A DNA stretch of 64,000 nt from Pseudonocardiaceae bacterium YIM PH 21723 (GCA_003600225.1 QZFT01000037.1:23860-87859), one strand, 5' to 3'. Positions 21,044 through 29,459 are shown, numbered from the stretch's first letter. The notes: generated from the sequence alone by a model not told the origin. Translations and numbers: made by a program.

Positions 21044-22435
21044 TTAGGCCAGTTCCGGGTGGCGTTCGGTCCAGGGACGGGCCTGTTCCAGCTGCGCCGC
21101 GAGGGACAGCAGGGTGCATTCGTCGTTCTGCCTGCCGACGAGCTGGATGCCGATCGGCACGCCGTCGGTGTCGAAACCGGCGGGCACCGAGGCGGCCGGA
21201 TTGCCAGCCAGGTTCCACAGGTGCAGGAATCCGACGTACCTGCTGGCCGCCAGGAGCGCCGGGAAGGTGCCCTTGCCCCGCCAGAAGTCGAGCCGGGCGA
21301 CCGGCGCGGCCAGCGTGGGGGTGAGCAGCACGTCCACGTCCTGGAAGATCTCGTTGGCGGCGGCGGTGACCTGGGAGCCGAACCGGATGGATCGCTCGTA
21401 CAGGGCGTCCGGGATGAGCCGGCCGTAGCGCGCGACGTCCCGGGTGCGCCGGTCGAGGGCGCCGGGTTCCTCGATCTTGGCGACCTCGCGGGCCGCGCTG
21501 CCCAGGTAGCGGGGCACGTGCGCGAAGGCACCGGTCGGGTCGGCCAGCCGTGGGTCGCGCTCGACGATCTCGTGGCCGAGGGCGGCGAGGAGATCGGCGG
21601 TGCTCCTGGCCGCCGCTTCCACCTGCGGGTCGACCTTCACGGCGAGCCCCATCGGCCGCACGGACAGCGCGATGCGCAGCTTGCCGGGCGTGGTGGTGGC
21701 GGCCTCCTCGAAACTGGTCGGCGGGGCGGGCAGCTGCTGGGTGTCGCGTAGCTGGTCACCGAGTACCGCCCAGTCCCGCACGCTGCGGGTCAGCGGGCCG
21801 ATGGCGACCATGCCGGTCCAGCGTTCGAGCGTGGGGTGCAGGGAGATCCGGCCGGTCTGCGGTTTCAGGCCGAACAGGTTGCAGCAGGCGGCCGGGATGC
21901 GGATGGAGCCGGAGCCGTCGGATCCCATCGCGGCGGCGGCGAGGCCACCGGACACGGCGGCCGCCGAGCCGCCGCTGGAACCGCCGGGGGAGTGCTGGGC
22001 CGACCACGGGTTGCGGGTGTCGCCGAACCGTTCCGAGGTGGTGAACGGGAACAGGCCGAGCTCGGGCATCCGGGTGCGGCCGAGGATGATCGCGCCCGCC
22101 TGGCGCAGCCTGCGCAGTGCCTCGGAGTCGGCCGCGCTGGGGGTGTGCACGGCGCGGGTGCCGGTCGCCGGGGGTTCGCCGGCGACCTCCAGGTCCTCCT
22201 TGATGGCCAGGGGCAGGCCGAGCAGCGGCGCGTCCTCGCCCGCGGCCCGGCGTTCGTCGGCGGTGGCCGCGTCGGCCATGGCCCGCTCGGCCCACACGGT
22301 GCGGAAGGCGTTGAGCCGTGGGTCGAAGCGCTGGATCCGCTCCAGGTAGAGGGCTGTCAGCTCACGGGCGGACAGTTCGCCCCGGCGCAGCAGGTCACGT
22401 TGCTCGGTCAGACTGCGGAACCAGATGTCAGCCAC
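21044..22435 (-). CDS. Amidase signature family protein, copy 2
   Basis: 463 residues from GTG at 22435 (VADIWFRSLTEQ), chosen by alignment with copy 1 (SDIWSQSLADQ). No Shine-Dalgarno is visible before it, and the frame is open to 22663. All catalytic motifs are present: LPLAIKEDL, SPGGSSGGSAAAVSGG, AMGSDGSGSIRIPAA. Very similar to copy 1 across the whole length, including the C-terminal VGRQNDECTLLSLAAQLE. The strongest differences lie around the mid-region after the catalytic core, where substrate loops usually lie. Confidence 0.87.
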   Translation of the reverse strand: MADIWFRSLTEQRDLLRRGELSARELTALYLERIQRFDPRLNAFRTVWAERAMADAATADERRAAGEDAPLLGLPLAIKEDLEVAGEPPATGTRAVHTPSAADSEALRRLRQAGAIILGRTRMPELGLFPFTTSERFGDTRNPWSAQHSPGGSSGGSAAAVSGGLAAAAMGSDGSGSIRIPAACCNLFGLKPQTGRISLHPTLERWTGMVAIGPLTRSVRDWAVLGDQLRDTQQLPAPPTSFEEAATTTPGKLRIALSVRPMGLAVKVDPQVEAAARSTADLLAALGHEIVERDPRLADPTGAFAHVPRYLGSAAREVAKIEEPGALDRRTRDVARYGRLIPDALYERSIRFGSQVTAAANEIFQDVDVLLTPTLAAPVARLDFWRGKGTFPALLAASRYVGFLHLWNLAGNPAASVPAGFDTDGVPIGIQLVGRQNDECTLLSLAAQLEQARPWTERHPELA

Positions 22436-22487
22436 GGCAACAGTCTGCCGGGATGATCGCGGGCGCGCATCCACCTGTGGCACGCAA

Positions 22488-22704
22488 GTGGCCCGGTGCT
22501 CCCAAGACACCGGGCCACCCGAGACTCGTTCACCATCTGCCTGGGCCGCTGCCGCGGATTCGTTTCCCTGCCGCCGGAACGTGCCGGCGCTGATCCGTCT
22601 GGCGCGGCGACTGGTCCGCCTTGCGCGGAGCCAGGCGGGGTGCGCGTCGTGACATCCGATCAACGGGCCGGATTTGCCGCTGCCACGCGAAGTCCGTTGA
22701 TCGG
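22488..22704. other. Gene-free stretch with two inverted repeats
   Basis: The 354 bases between amidase 2 and the sigma-factor gene hold no convincing gene. They contain GTGGCCCGGTG/CACCGGGCCAC (22488-22498 with 22508-22518; 9-base loop, terminator-like) and CCGATCAACGG/CCGTTGATCGG (22656-22666 with 22694-22704; 27-base loop). Either could end the sigma-factor transcript, which runs leftward; the first may also act in the leader of amidase 2. Confidence 0.55.
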
Positions 22705-22789
22705 GAACAAACCTACCGAGGTGTTACCGCCACCCTGCTGTAGCGGTCTGATCGGCCGGGGACGATCCACGGCCGTGGAGCGCGAGGTT

Positions 22790-23365
22790 TCACTGCGCGG
22801 CGCCCTGCATGGCCGCCACCGGAACCGAGCGTTGCCGCTGGCCAGGAATGCGCTGGTCCAGCCACCCCACCCGAATCCGCCGACGGATCCGGCAGAGCGC
22901 GGACTGAGCCGCGCGCGGTGTCGTGTTGAGTTCCTTGGCGATCTCGCCATGACCGAGGCCGTTGGCCACCATCAGGACCAGGGAGCGCTCCCGTTGGGAG
23001 AGCAGTCCCAGGCGGCTGGCCAGCCAGCGGGCCTCCGCGCGGTCACACGCTGTGTCTGCAGGGTCTTCCACGACGCCGGGGTGCAGCTTCGTGTGGGTGC
23101 CCAGCCTCGTCGCCACCATGCGACGCCGCGCGTCGTCCGCGCAGAGCCGTTTGACCACGGTGACCAGGAACGGGCGTAGCCGGGTGATGTCCAGGTTGGT
23201 GAACTCGGCTGCCCGCAACAGAGCGTCGTGCACGATGTCTTCAGCCTGCGCGGGAGCCGCGCAGTACCGGGTGGCGATCCTGATCAGGTAAGGCCTGATC
23301 CTGATGCACTCCTCCCAAAAAAAGTTCGAAACCGTAGGACTTGGTTTCCATTCCTCCACCCGCAT
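22790..23365 (-). CDS. ECF-type RNA polymerase sigma factor
   Basis: 191 residues from ATG at 23365, with GAGGGG 7-8 bases upstream. Sigma-70 region 2 at residues ~10-75 (IRPYLIRIATRYCAAPAQAEDIVHDALLRAAEF, LRPFLVTVVKRLCADDARRR) and region 4 at ~110-165 (LGLLSQRERSLVLMVANGLGHGEIAKELNTTPRAAQSALCRIRRRIR). No anti-sigma gene is adjacent, so its control is not visible. The 562-base gap upstream has a CRP-like site and an AT-rich stretch around 23510-23530 suited to a promoter. Regulon unknown. Confidence 0.8.
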   Translation of the reverse strand: MRVEEWKPSPTVSNFFWEECIRIRPYLIRIATRYCAAPAQAEDIVHDALLRAAEFTNLDITRLRPFLVTVVKRLCADDARRRMVATRLGTHTKLHPGVVEDPADTACDRAEARWLASRLGLLSQRERSLVLMVANGLGHGEIAKELNTTPRAAQSALCRIRRRIRVGWLDQRIPGQRQRSVPVAAMQGAAQ

Positions 23366-23589
23366 GTTGTTCCCCTCATGCCAATACTCCCGCAGGTCTC
23401 TGCTAAGCAGGCCCCTGAACCCGCGAGTTTGGGTTTCCTGTGTTTGATCCCACGCACGCACTGTTTCTATCGGATGTACGGCCGTGCTCAGTGTAAGTCG
23501 CAGAACGGAGTTAGTTAATTACCTCACGTCGTAACATTGACTAGGCCATCCACGCGCCGCGCTGGACGAAAACTATGCACACAGGTGTC

Positions 23590-23606
23590 AGTGATGCAGA
23601 TCACAC
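23590..23606. promoter_or_regulatory. CRP/GlxR-like site
   Basis: AGTGATGCAGATCACAC: matches GTGA-N6-TCAC, the core of CRP-family (CRP, GlxR) operators. It is ~225 bases upstream of the sigma-factor start, in a 562-base stretch (23366-23927) with no convincing gene. Confidence 0.45.
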
Positions 23607-23832
23607 GCAAGGCCCGAGTCGCCCGCACGTACCACAATCAAGCCCCCGGCTGCCCAGGAAATATGCCGGTGTCCCGGGGCGGGGGCTGGGGCAAATGGTC
23701 GCATGTCTGTCATGGGACTGTGTGCTGACGCCGCGGAATTGCTGTTTCTCATGACTCCTGGCCACGGTCGACCGTCGTGTTACCCGCCCCGACGGCCGGC
23801 ACTATGGCCGGAGCCGATAGTGGCTTGCCGGA

Positions 23833-23898
23833 CACGGCGCGGTTCCCCTACCGCGCCGTGACCGTGGAAGGCCTTACCTGGTGTCCGGTTCCGGACAC
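23833..23898. terminator. Two hairpins after the PPTase-like gene
   Basis: CACGGCGCGGT-TCCCCT-ACCGCGCCGTG (23833-23843 with 23850-23860) and GTGTCCGG-TT-CCGGACAC (23881-23898). Both lie just beyond the stop of the minus-strand gene ending at 23928. The second contains the TGTCCG-N4-CGGACA pattern and may be an operator instead. Confidence 0.6.
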
Positions 23899-23927
23899 GG
23901 ATCACCCGCGAGCCTGGGCCGGAAGGA

Positions 23928-24698
23928 CTAGGCGAGCCGGGCAAGTCGCATCGGTGTGCCCAGTGCCGTGCCGCGACCGGTGACCGCGAGGATGTGCTGG
24001 TCGTCGGGCCGTACCCAGGCGACCTCCATGCCCGCGGGCCCGCGCCCGTCGATGTCGGCCAGCACCGGGCGCCCTGACCTGGGAATGGCGAATCGCACCC
24101 CGATGGGCGTGCTGTGCCCGCCCGCCGCCCGGATCGCGGCCAGCACGGCGTACTTGCCGCAGCCGATCATCGTGCTCAGCACCTGGTGTTCCGCGCTGTC
24201 CCTGCTGTTCAGATCGCGTCTTTCCATCGCGGTGAGCGTCTGGGTCCCGTCGCCCGTCCGGAGATGCCGCAGATGTACGCCGACCGGCGGGAAACCGGTG
24301 GCGATGACCGCCATGAGCCTGCTGGAGGACACCGAGAAGCCACAGCCGCCTACCTGTCCGCGCACGGTCAGAACGCCCGAAGGCGGGGCGGTGCTGTCCG
24401 GGCCGCGGCGCAGTGGCAGCGGAACCCGCTCCGGCACGACGTCCAGTTCGGTGCCCAGTACCCGGCGCAGTTCGGCTCGGATGGCGATGTGTGCCAGGCG
24501 GGCGTGACTGCCGGTGCCCGCCTCGATCATGCCCAGCTCAGCGGTGCTGAGCAGGCCGGCGTCGGCGTGCTGGTAGCGCGGTCGCGAGGTGGCGAGGGTG
24601 AGGTCCAGCAGTCGCAGGCGGACCCAGCCGAGGGCGGACAGCCAGGCGCCCGAACTGAACTCGACGGGTACCGGGTCGGTCCACAGGGCGTGGCTCAC
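23928..24698 (-). CDS. 4'-phosphopantetheinyl-transferase-like protein, catalytic residues lost
   Basis: 256 residues, GTG at 24698 (VSHALWTDPVPVEFSSG). The order of segments follows Sfp-type phosphopantetheinyl transferases: a helical N-terminal part ending in RAELRRVLG (residues 74-82, compare family ARALLRRLLG), then FSVSSSRLMAVIATGFPPVGVHL (121-143, compare NLSHS...VGVDVE), then GCGKYAVLAAI (179-189, compare WTRKEAVLKA). At key positions it differs: His of LSHS is Ser125, the metal-binding Asp of VGVD is His142, and Glu of KEA is Tyr183. If the relationship is right, it is probably a non-catalytic homologue. No carrier-protein gene is adjacent. Alternative: an unrelated actinobacterial protein. 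Confidence 0.55.
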   Translation of the reverse strand: MSHALWTDPVPVEFSSGAWLSALGWVRLRLLDLTLATSRPRYQHADAGLLSTAELGMIEAGTGSHARLAHIAIRAELRRVLGTELDVVPERVPLPLRRGPDSTAPPSGVLTVRGQVGGCGFSVSSSRLMAVIATGFPPVGVHLRHLRTGDGTQTLTAMERRDLNSRDSAEHQVLSTMIGCGKYAVLAAIRAAGGHSTPIGVRFAIPRSGRPVLADIDGRGPAGMEVAWVRPDDQHILAVTGRGTALGTPMRLARLA

Positions 24699-24868
24699 TC
24701 CCTCTGCCTACTCGCTCGGGGTTCCGGGTGGGGCACGCCCTGATTACGAGCCGGACCCAGGAATGCGCGAAGGTTGATTAGTAGAACCGGCAAATAGTCG
24801 TAATGCCCGGCGGTGATGTGTCATCCGGAGGCCAGCCGGAAAGGCAATCGGCCGTAGGGGGGATTCAT

Positions 24869-25003
24869 GTGGCCGATTCCTATTACGGCATAGGATGGGT
24901 ATGTCGGCGATTTCTGAGTGATCAGAATTGGTGTCAGTCTTTTGCTAACGATATTAATGGTCAGTTTCGAACCGCCATCGGTACGAAGGTAAGTATCAAT
25001 TAG
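24869..25003 (+). CDS. Possible small protein in an AT-rich gap
   Basis: 44 residues from GTG at 24869 (VADSYYGIGWVCRRFLSDQN...), with a GGGGGG run 7 bases upstream. The region 24770-25020 is clearly lower in GC than its surroundings. The peptide has two Cys, several aromatic residues and no recognised domain. It lies between two minus-strand genes. It could be a true small gene or chance; the good ribosome site and base composition justify listing it. Confidence 0.35.
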   Translation: MADSYYGIGWVCRRFLSDQNWCQSFANDINGQFRTAIGTKVSIN

Positions 25004-25091
25004 TTGCACATGTCCGGACCGGTAGATGAACGTCCGGCCGACCCGGAATAACCGGATCGGCCGGAAACTTGCAGACAAGCAACTGCTGATA

Positions 25092-26576
25092 TCAGTTGAT
25101 CAGTTCGAAGTCGCCTGCCCGCAACTGCCTGGTGCGCAGCCAGTAACGCCAGGTGAAGCCGGGCCACAGGGTGCGGTTCACGCCGCGGGAGTCCAGGTAC
25201 CAGCTCTTGCAGCCGCCCTGGCTCCAGACCGTCCGGTCCAGTTGTCCCTGGATGTCGGCGTTGAACTCCCGCTGGACCGAGGCCCGCACGTCCACGCCCT
25301 TGGCCTTGGTCCGCCGCTGCAGCGCGAGGGCCTGGAGGATGTAGTTCACCTGCGCCTCGATCATGAAGACGATCGAGTTGTGGCCGAGGCCGGTGTTCGC
25401 GCCGACGAGCGTGAAGGCGTTCGGGAAACCGTGGATCGCGACGCCGAGGTAGCTCTCGATTCCGTCCTGCCACGCCTCCTGCAGTTTGATGCCGCCGCGG
25501 CCGGTCATGCTCATCTCGGACATGGCGTCGGTGACCTTGAAGCCGGTGCCGTAGACGATGCAGTCGACCTCGTGCTCGACGCCGTCCGCGGTGACGATGC
25601 TGTTCGCCCGCACCTCGGTCAGCGCGTCGGTGATCACGTTGACGTTGGGCCTGTCCAGGGCGGGGTAGTAGTCGTCGGAGATCAGGATCCGCTTGCAGCC
25701 GAGGTTGAAGTCCGGGGTGACCGCCTTGCGCAGCTTCCGGTCCTTGATGCCCTTGGCGATGTGCGCCTTGCCCAGCGCCTCGCCGACCTTGTTCAGCGCG
25801 CGGACCTGGAAGGCGACCAGCCGGGCCTCGTGGAACCAGTACAGCAGCGCGCGGAACAGGTTCTGGGTGAACGGCAGCCTGCGGAACAGTTGCTTGGCCC
25901 AAGCGGGTACGGCGAAGTCCGGCTTGGACATGATCCAGGCGGGGGTGCGCTGCACGACGTGCAGCTGTTCCACCTGCGGCGCGATCTGCGGGATGGCCTG
26001 CACCGCGGAGGCGCCGGTGCCGATGACGGCGACCTTCTTGCCGGTGAAGTCGTAGTCGTGGTCCCAGGTGGCGGTGTGCATGGTCTTGCCCTGGAAGGAC
26101 TCCAGGCCGGGCACGTTCGGGTAGGACGGGATGTGCAGCGGTCCCTGCCCGATGATGATGGCGCCGGCGATCACCGTGCGGCCACCGGCCAGGTTGACCA
26201 GCCAGGTGTTCGTGTCGTCCCGGTACTCGTAGCCGATGACCTCGGAGCCGAACCGGATGTGCTCGCGCAGGTTGTACTTCTCCATCACGCCGCGCAGGTA
26301 GGCGTGGATCTCTCGCTGCTCCGGGTAGAGCCGGTTCCAGTCCGGGTTCTGCTCGAAGGAGAAGGAGTACAGGTGCGAGGGGATGTCACAGGCGCAGCCC
26401 GGGTAGGTGTTCTCCCGCCAGGTGCCGCCGACGTCGTCCGCCTTCTCCAGGATGACGAAGTCGTTCACGCCCTTCTGCTTCAGGCGCACGGCCATGCCGA
26501 GGCCGGAGAAGCCGGTACCGACGATCGCGACGGAGACGGTCTCCGTGCGTCGTTCGGTCGCTGCCGTTGCCGCCAT
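25092..26576 (-). CDS. Flavin-containing monooxygenase, Baeyer-Villiger type
   Basis: 494 residues, ATG at 26576 with GGGAGG before it. FAD-binding GxGxxG at VAIVGTGFSGLGMAV, the NADPH-binding second Rossmann motif KKVAVIGTGASAVQ, and the Baeyer-Villiger fingerprint FxGxxxHTxxWD at FQGKTMHTATWDHD. GGTWRENTYPGCACD is the classic FAD-domain motif. Such enzymes insert oxygen next to ketones; the substrate is unknown. Divergent from a TetR gene with a palindromic operator between, so it is probably induced by its substrate through that repressor. Confidence 0.9.
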   Translation of the reverse strand: MAATAATERRTETVSVAIVGTGFSGLGMAVRLKQKGVNDFVILEKADDVGGTWRENTYPGCACDIPSHLYSFSFEQNPDWNRLYPEQREIHAYLRGVMEKYNLREHIRFGSEVIGYEYRDDTNTWLVNLAGGRTVIAGAIIIGQGPLHIPSYPNVPGLESFQGKTMHTATWDHDYDFTGKKVAVIGTGASAVQAIPQIAPQVEQLHVVQRTPAWIMSKPDFAVPAWAKQLFRRLPFTQNLFRALLYWFHEARLVAFQVRALNKVGEALGKAHIAKGIKDRKLRKAVTPDFNLGCKRILISDDYYPALDRPNVNVITDALTEVRANSIVTADGVEHEVDCIVYGTGFKVTDAMSEMSMTGRGGIKLQEAWQDGIESYLGVAIHGFPNAFTLVGANTGLGHNSIVFMIEAQVNYILQALALQRRTKAKGVDVRASVQREFNADIQGQLDRTVWSQGGCKSWYLDSRGVNRTLWPGFTWRYWLRTRQLRAGDFELIN

Positions 26577-26601
26577 GTGGTCCTCCCGTTAGGGCTACTT
26601 T

Positions 26602-26644
26602 CAAGTAACCTACTGCCAGTAAGCTACCCCAAGTAACTTACTTG
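26602..26644. promoter_or_regulatory. Operator region between monooxygenase and tetR
   Basis: CAAGTAA-C-TTACTTG (26630-26644) is a perfect 7-1-7 palindrome. TACTG-C-CAGTA (26611-26621) is the centre of a longer imperfect one, and a CAAGTAA half-site sits at 26602-26608. All are within the 83-base divergent gap, the expected place for TetR binding that controls both genes. Confidence 0.75.
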
Positions 26645-26659
26645 CGGTAGGGTGAAGTT

Positions 26660-27265
26660 ATGACAGAGATCGACAGCAGGCCGCGCAAGCGCATGCCCCG
26701 GGCCGAGCGTGAGGCGCAGATGCTGTCCGTGGCCGAGGCGGTGTTCGCCGAACGCGGCTACGCGGCGGCGTCCATGGACGACATCGCCGAGCGGTGCGGC
26801 GTCTCCAAGCCGATGCTCTACGAGTACTTCGGCTCCAAGGAGGGCCTGCTGCTGGGCTGCATCAACGAGGTCCGGCAAGGCATGCTCGGCGCCACCATGG
26901 CCGCCGTCGCCGAACCCGGTGAGCCCCTGGACGTGATGCGCCGCGGGCTGTACGCCTACTTCGAGTTCGTCTTCGCCCGCGGCGGCGCGATCGCCATGAT
27001 GCTGGAGCCCACCGGCCGACTCGGCGAGGCGATGGAGGACATCCGCAAGCAGCAGGTGGACTTCATGTCCGCCACGCTCAGCGCGTTCGTCGAGGTGCCC
27101 GACCCGATGGCGCTAGAGGGCTACGCGCAGATCATGCTCGGCGCCTGCGAGCGGCTGACCCTGTGGAAACTGGACCGGCCGGAGCTGACCGCGCAGCAGG
27201 CCACCCAGTACCTGATGGATCTCGGGACCGGGATGCTGCTCCAGCAGGCGCGCAAGCCGGAATAA
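26660..27265 (+). CDS. TetR family regulator
   Basis: 201 residues, ATG at 26660. N-terminal HTH: AEAVFAERGYAAASMDDIAERCGVSKPMLYEYFGSKEGLL (residues ~20-60). The C-terminal ligand domain is all-helical. It probably represses itself and the divergent Baeyer-Villiger monooxygenase through the palindromes between them. It is followed after 9 bases by an AAA ATPase gene, so the two may be co-transcribed. Confidence 0.88.
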   Translation: MTEIDSRPRKRMPRAEREAQMLSVAEAVFAERGYAAASMDDIAERCGVSKPMLYEYFGSKEGLLLGCINEVRQGMLGATMAAVAEPGEPLDVMRRGLYAYFEFVFARGGAIAMMLEPTGRLGEAMEDIRKQQVDFMSATLSAFVEVPDPMALEGYAQIMLGACERLTLWKLDRPELTAQQATQYLMDLGTGMLLQQARKPE

Positions 27266-27274
27266 CCTGAGGCC

Positions 27275-28009
27275 ATGTTCATCACCCGGGCCCGGCTGCC
27301 CCTGGAGGCCGACACCCGGCGTTACCCGTTCACCCTGCCCGCCGTCCGCCGGCTGCTCGACGGGCAGGAGCTGGAGTTCGGCACACCGGTGACCTTCCTG
27401 GTGGGCGAGAACGGATCCGGTAAGTCCACGCTGATCGAGGCCCTCGCCGTGGCCGCCGGATTCAACGCGGAGGGCGGATCGCAGAACTTCCGGTTCGCCA
27501 CCCGGGCCAGCGAGTCCAGCCTGGGGGATCACCTGGTGCTCCGCTGGGAGCGGCGCAAACCGCGGACCGGCTACTTCCTGCGCGCCGAGAGCTACTACAA
27601 CGTGGCCAGCGAGATCGAACGGCTGGACAGGGAACCGGGTGGCGGGCGGAAGATCGTCGAGTCCTACGGCGGCGTCTCGGCGCATGAGCGCTCGCACGGC
27701 GAGTCGTTCCTGGACCTGGTCACCCACCGGTTCGGCGCGCAGGGGCTGTACTTCCTGGACGAGCCGGAGGCGGCGCTGTCGGTGCGCGGCTGTCTGGCGG
27801 TGCTGGCCCGGATCGGCGACCTGGTGGGCCAGGGATGCCAGTTCGTCATCGCCACCCACTCACCGATCCTGCTAGCGGCGCCCGGGGCTCGCATCCTGCA
27901 GCTGGACGCCGAGGGGGCGTTGGGGGAGGTGCCGTTCGATGAGGCGTTGCCGGTGGCGTTGACCCGGGATTTCCTGGCGGCGCCGGACCGGTATCTGCGG
28001 CACCTCTGA
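27275..28009 (+). CDS. AAA family ATPase (ABC/SMC-like, stand-alone)
   Basis: 244 residues, ATG at 27275. Walker A GENGSGKSTLIEALA (~residue 47), signature-like SHGESFLDL, Walker B GLYFLDEPEAALS, and a switch His in IATHSPILLA. This is the soluble type of predicted ATP-binding protein without membrane partner or coiled coil. No adjacent nuclease or toxin was seen, so it is not obviously an OLD- or Septu-like defence gene. Probably co-transcribed with tetR. Role unknown. Confidence 0.82.
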   Translation: MFITRARLPLEADTRRYPFTLPAVRRLLDGQELEFGTPVTFLVGENGSGKSTLIEALAVAAGFNAEGGSQNFRFATRASESSLGDHLVLRWERRKPRTGYFLRAESYYNVASEIERLDREPGGGRKIVESYGGVSAHERSHGESFLDLVTHRFGAQGLYFLDEPEAALSVRGCLAVLARIGDLVGQGCQFVIATHSPILLAAPGARILQLDAEGALGEVPFDEALPVALTRDFLAAPDRYLRHL

Positions 28010-28024
28010 CCGGTTCGGGGCTGG

Positions 28025-28492
28025 GTCTGGCCGTCGTCGAAAGAGGGCTTTGGAGGGGGAGATGGGTGCGGGGCGGGGTCTTTCCTGCCTTCGTGTTGGG
28101 TGGGGGCACGCCGGACTGGCTGTTCGGGTTGGGTCGTGGGCCGATATCCGGCCACTATCCACTATGGACGTCCACAGTGGACGTCCGTATCGTGGGAACC
28201 TACGGCGTGTCGCGCCATTCCTGCACCGTGTCGCCCCGGGTGGCCTTGATCAATGCGGAGTTTGGGCCGCTGGGAGCGTTGAAAGCGTCTTTGAGGGCGC
28301 AGAACCGGACCGGGGAGCACCTTCGCCCAGCTGAACCCCGAAGCCCCGGCCCGAAGCAGCCCCGCCCGAAGCAGCCCCGCGCAGCGGCCCATCCCCACCA
28401 GACCGGCGTGCCCCCACCCAACACGCCGGCAGGAAAGTCCCCACCCAAGGCCCGTCTCCCCCTCCAAAGCCATCCTTCGCCGACCACCAGAC
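28025..28492. repeat. Composite repeat A with ~95-bp inverted arms
   Basis: The left arm (28025-28119; contains GGCTTTGGAGGGGGAG, TCTTTCCTGCC and GTGGGGGCACGCCGG) is complementary, imperfectly, to the right arm (28398-28492). Between them are GTCCACAGTGGAC palindromes (~28165-28180) and a 150-base core (28191-28340). The core recurs inverted at 37092-37241 with about three differences by eye. No transposase is encoded. It fills the 509-base gap after the AAA ATPase and ends 26 bases before the methyltransferase stop. MITE-like in form. Confidence 0.85.
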
Positions 28493-28518
28493 CGAGCAGC
28501 CCGCACCATCCCCCCAGC

Positions 28519-29319
28519 TCAGTACCGCCGCCCCCAGGCGCTCACGCCTGCCCCCGCGAAGTCCGCGAAACCCGGATCGTCGAACTCCCGCAGGCCCTCC
28601 GCGAGCTCGTCCTCGCTCAGCAGGCCCTCGCCGACCAGCGCGGGCCCGGCCTCCAGCATCCGGCTCCGCCAGTCGTCGTGCACCGCGTCGTCGTTACCCA
28701 CACACGTCATCCGCGCCGACATGCCGATGTCGACGAGCCCCTCCTCGGCGAGGATGGCGGGCAGCCGGCGAACCCAGCTCCGCTCCAGCCCGTGGGCCGC
28801 CTGATGGGCGAGCATCGCCCGGTGCAACCGCTGCCAGGCCGGATGCGGCGAGCTCTCGGTGAGATCACCGGGCCAGTCCTCCTCGATGACCAGCCAGCCA
28901 CCCGGCGCCAGCCAGCGGCCGGCGTTGGCGATGACCTGTCGCCACTGGGGCAGGTCGGCCAGGGTCATCCGGCAGTGGATCAGGTTGAACGAACCCGGCG
29001 GGAAGCTCGCCTTGCGGATGTCGAGTTCCTGGACCTCGACCGGGAACCGCATACCCAGCAGGAACCGGGTGTCGGTGTCCACCGCGATCACCCGGCCGTC
29101 CTCGCAGTGCATCCCCAGCCAGGCCGCGATCGAGCCCGCCCCCGCGCCGATCTCCAGACACCGCCAGTGTGGTTGTATGCCCAGCTGCTTCAGGATCCCG
29201 GTGCTGATCGGATCCAGTCGTCGTTGCAGCAGTCGCAGCCGGGTGAGTTCGGCCTGCCGATCCTTGCTGAACGGGTCATCGATGTGTCTGGTGGAGATGA
29301 GTCTGTCGGTCAGCACCAT
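28519..29319 (-). CDS. Class I SAM-dependent methyltransferase of the RiPP locus
   Basis: 266 residues, ATG at 29319 with GGGGGGA before it. SAM motif I is LEIGAGAGSIAAWLG (residues ~56-70), with acidic motif II VIAVDTDTRFL and a motif IV-like FNLIHCRMTLADLPQW. Related to the ubiquinone/menaquinone-type methyltransferases used widely in secondary metabolism. It is divergent from the precursor-peptide gene with a 140-base shared promoter region, which makes a role in peptide modification plausible (N-, O- or C-methylation after or besides the radical SAM step). Substrate unknown. Confidence 0.82.
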   Translation of the reverse strand: MVLTDRLISTRHIDDPFSKDRQAELTRLRLLQRRLDPISTGILKQLGIQPHWRCLEIGAGAGSIAAWLGMHCEDGRVIAVDTDTRFLLGMRFPVEVQELDIRKASFPPGSFNLIHCRMTLADLPQWRQVIANAGRWLAPGGWLVIEEDWPGDLTESSPHPAWQRLHRAMLAHQAAHGLERSWVRRLPAILAEEGLVDIGMSARMTCVGNDDAVHDDWRSRMLEAGPALVGEGLLSEDELAEGLREFDDPGFADFAGAGVSAWGRRY

Positions 29320-29459
29320 GTCGTCCCCCCGCGCTGCTTGGTATGGACATGATGCGCAACCGTGCTGACTCCGCGCTCTCCGCTGCGGACAGTGGTGTGA
29401 CAGTGACCCCCGCGTACAGTGTGGGGACTGGCATGAGCAACATGGGGAAAGGTTGCGCG

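Noticed and set aside
23537..23728. 63-codon frame in the gap upstream of the sigma factor
   Set aside because: Basic, low-information sequence with no ribosome site; the stretch looks regulatory.
27275..28009. AAA ATPase as part of a phage-defence system
   Set aside because: No nuclease, toxin or helicase partner is adjacent and the protein is a minimal stand-alone ATPase beside a TetR gene.
28025..28492. Short proteins encoded in repeat A and B
   Set aside because: Frames are open in several directions because of GC content and inverted symmetry; none has a ribosome site or known domain.
29343..29459. Longer N-terminus for the precursor peptide
   Set aside because: The extra residues would lie in the divergent promoter region and lack a good ribosome site; GGGGAAAGG supports 29460.
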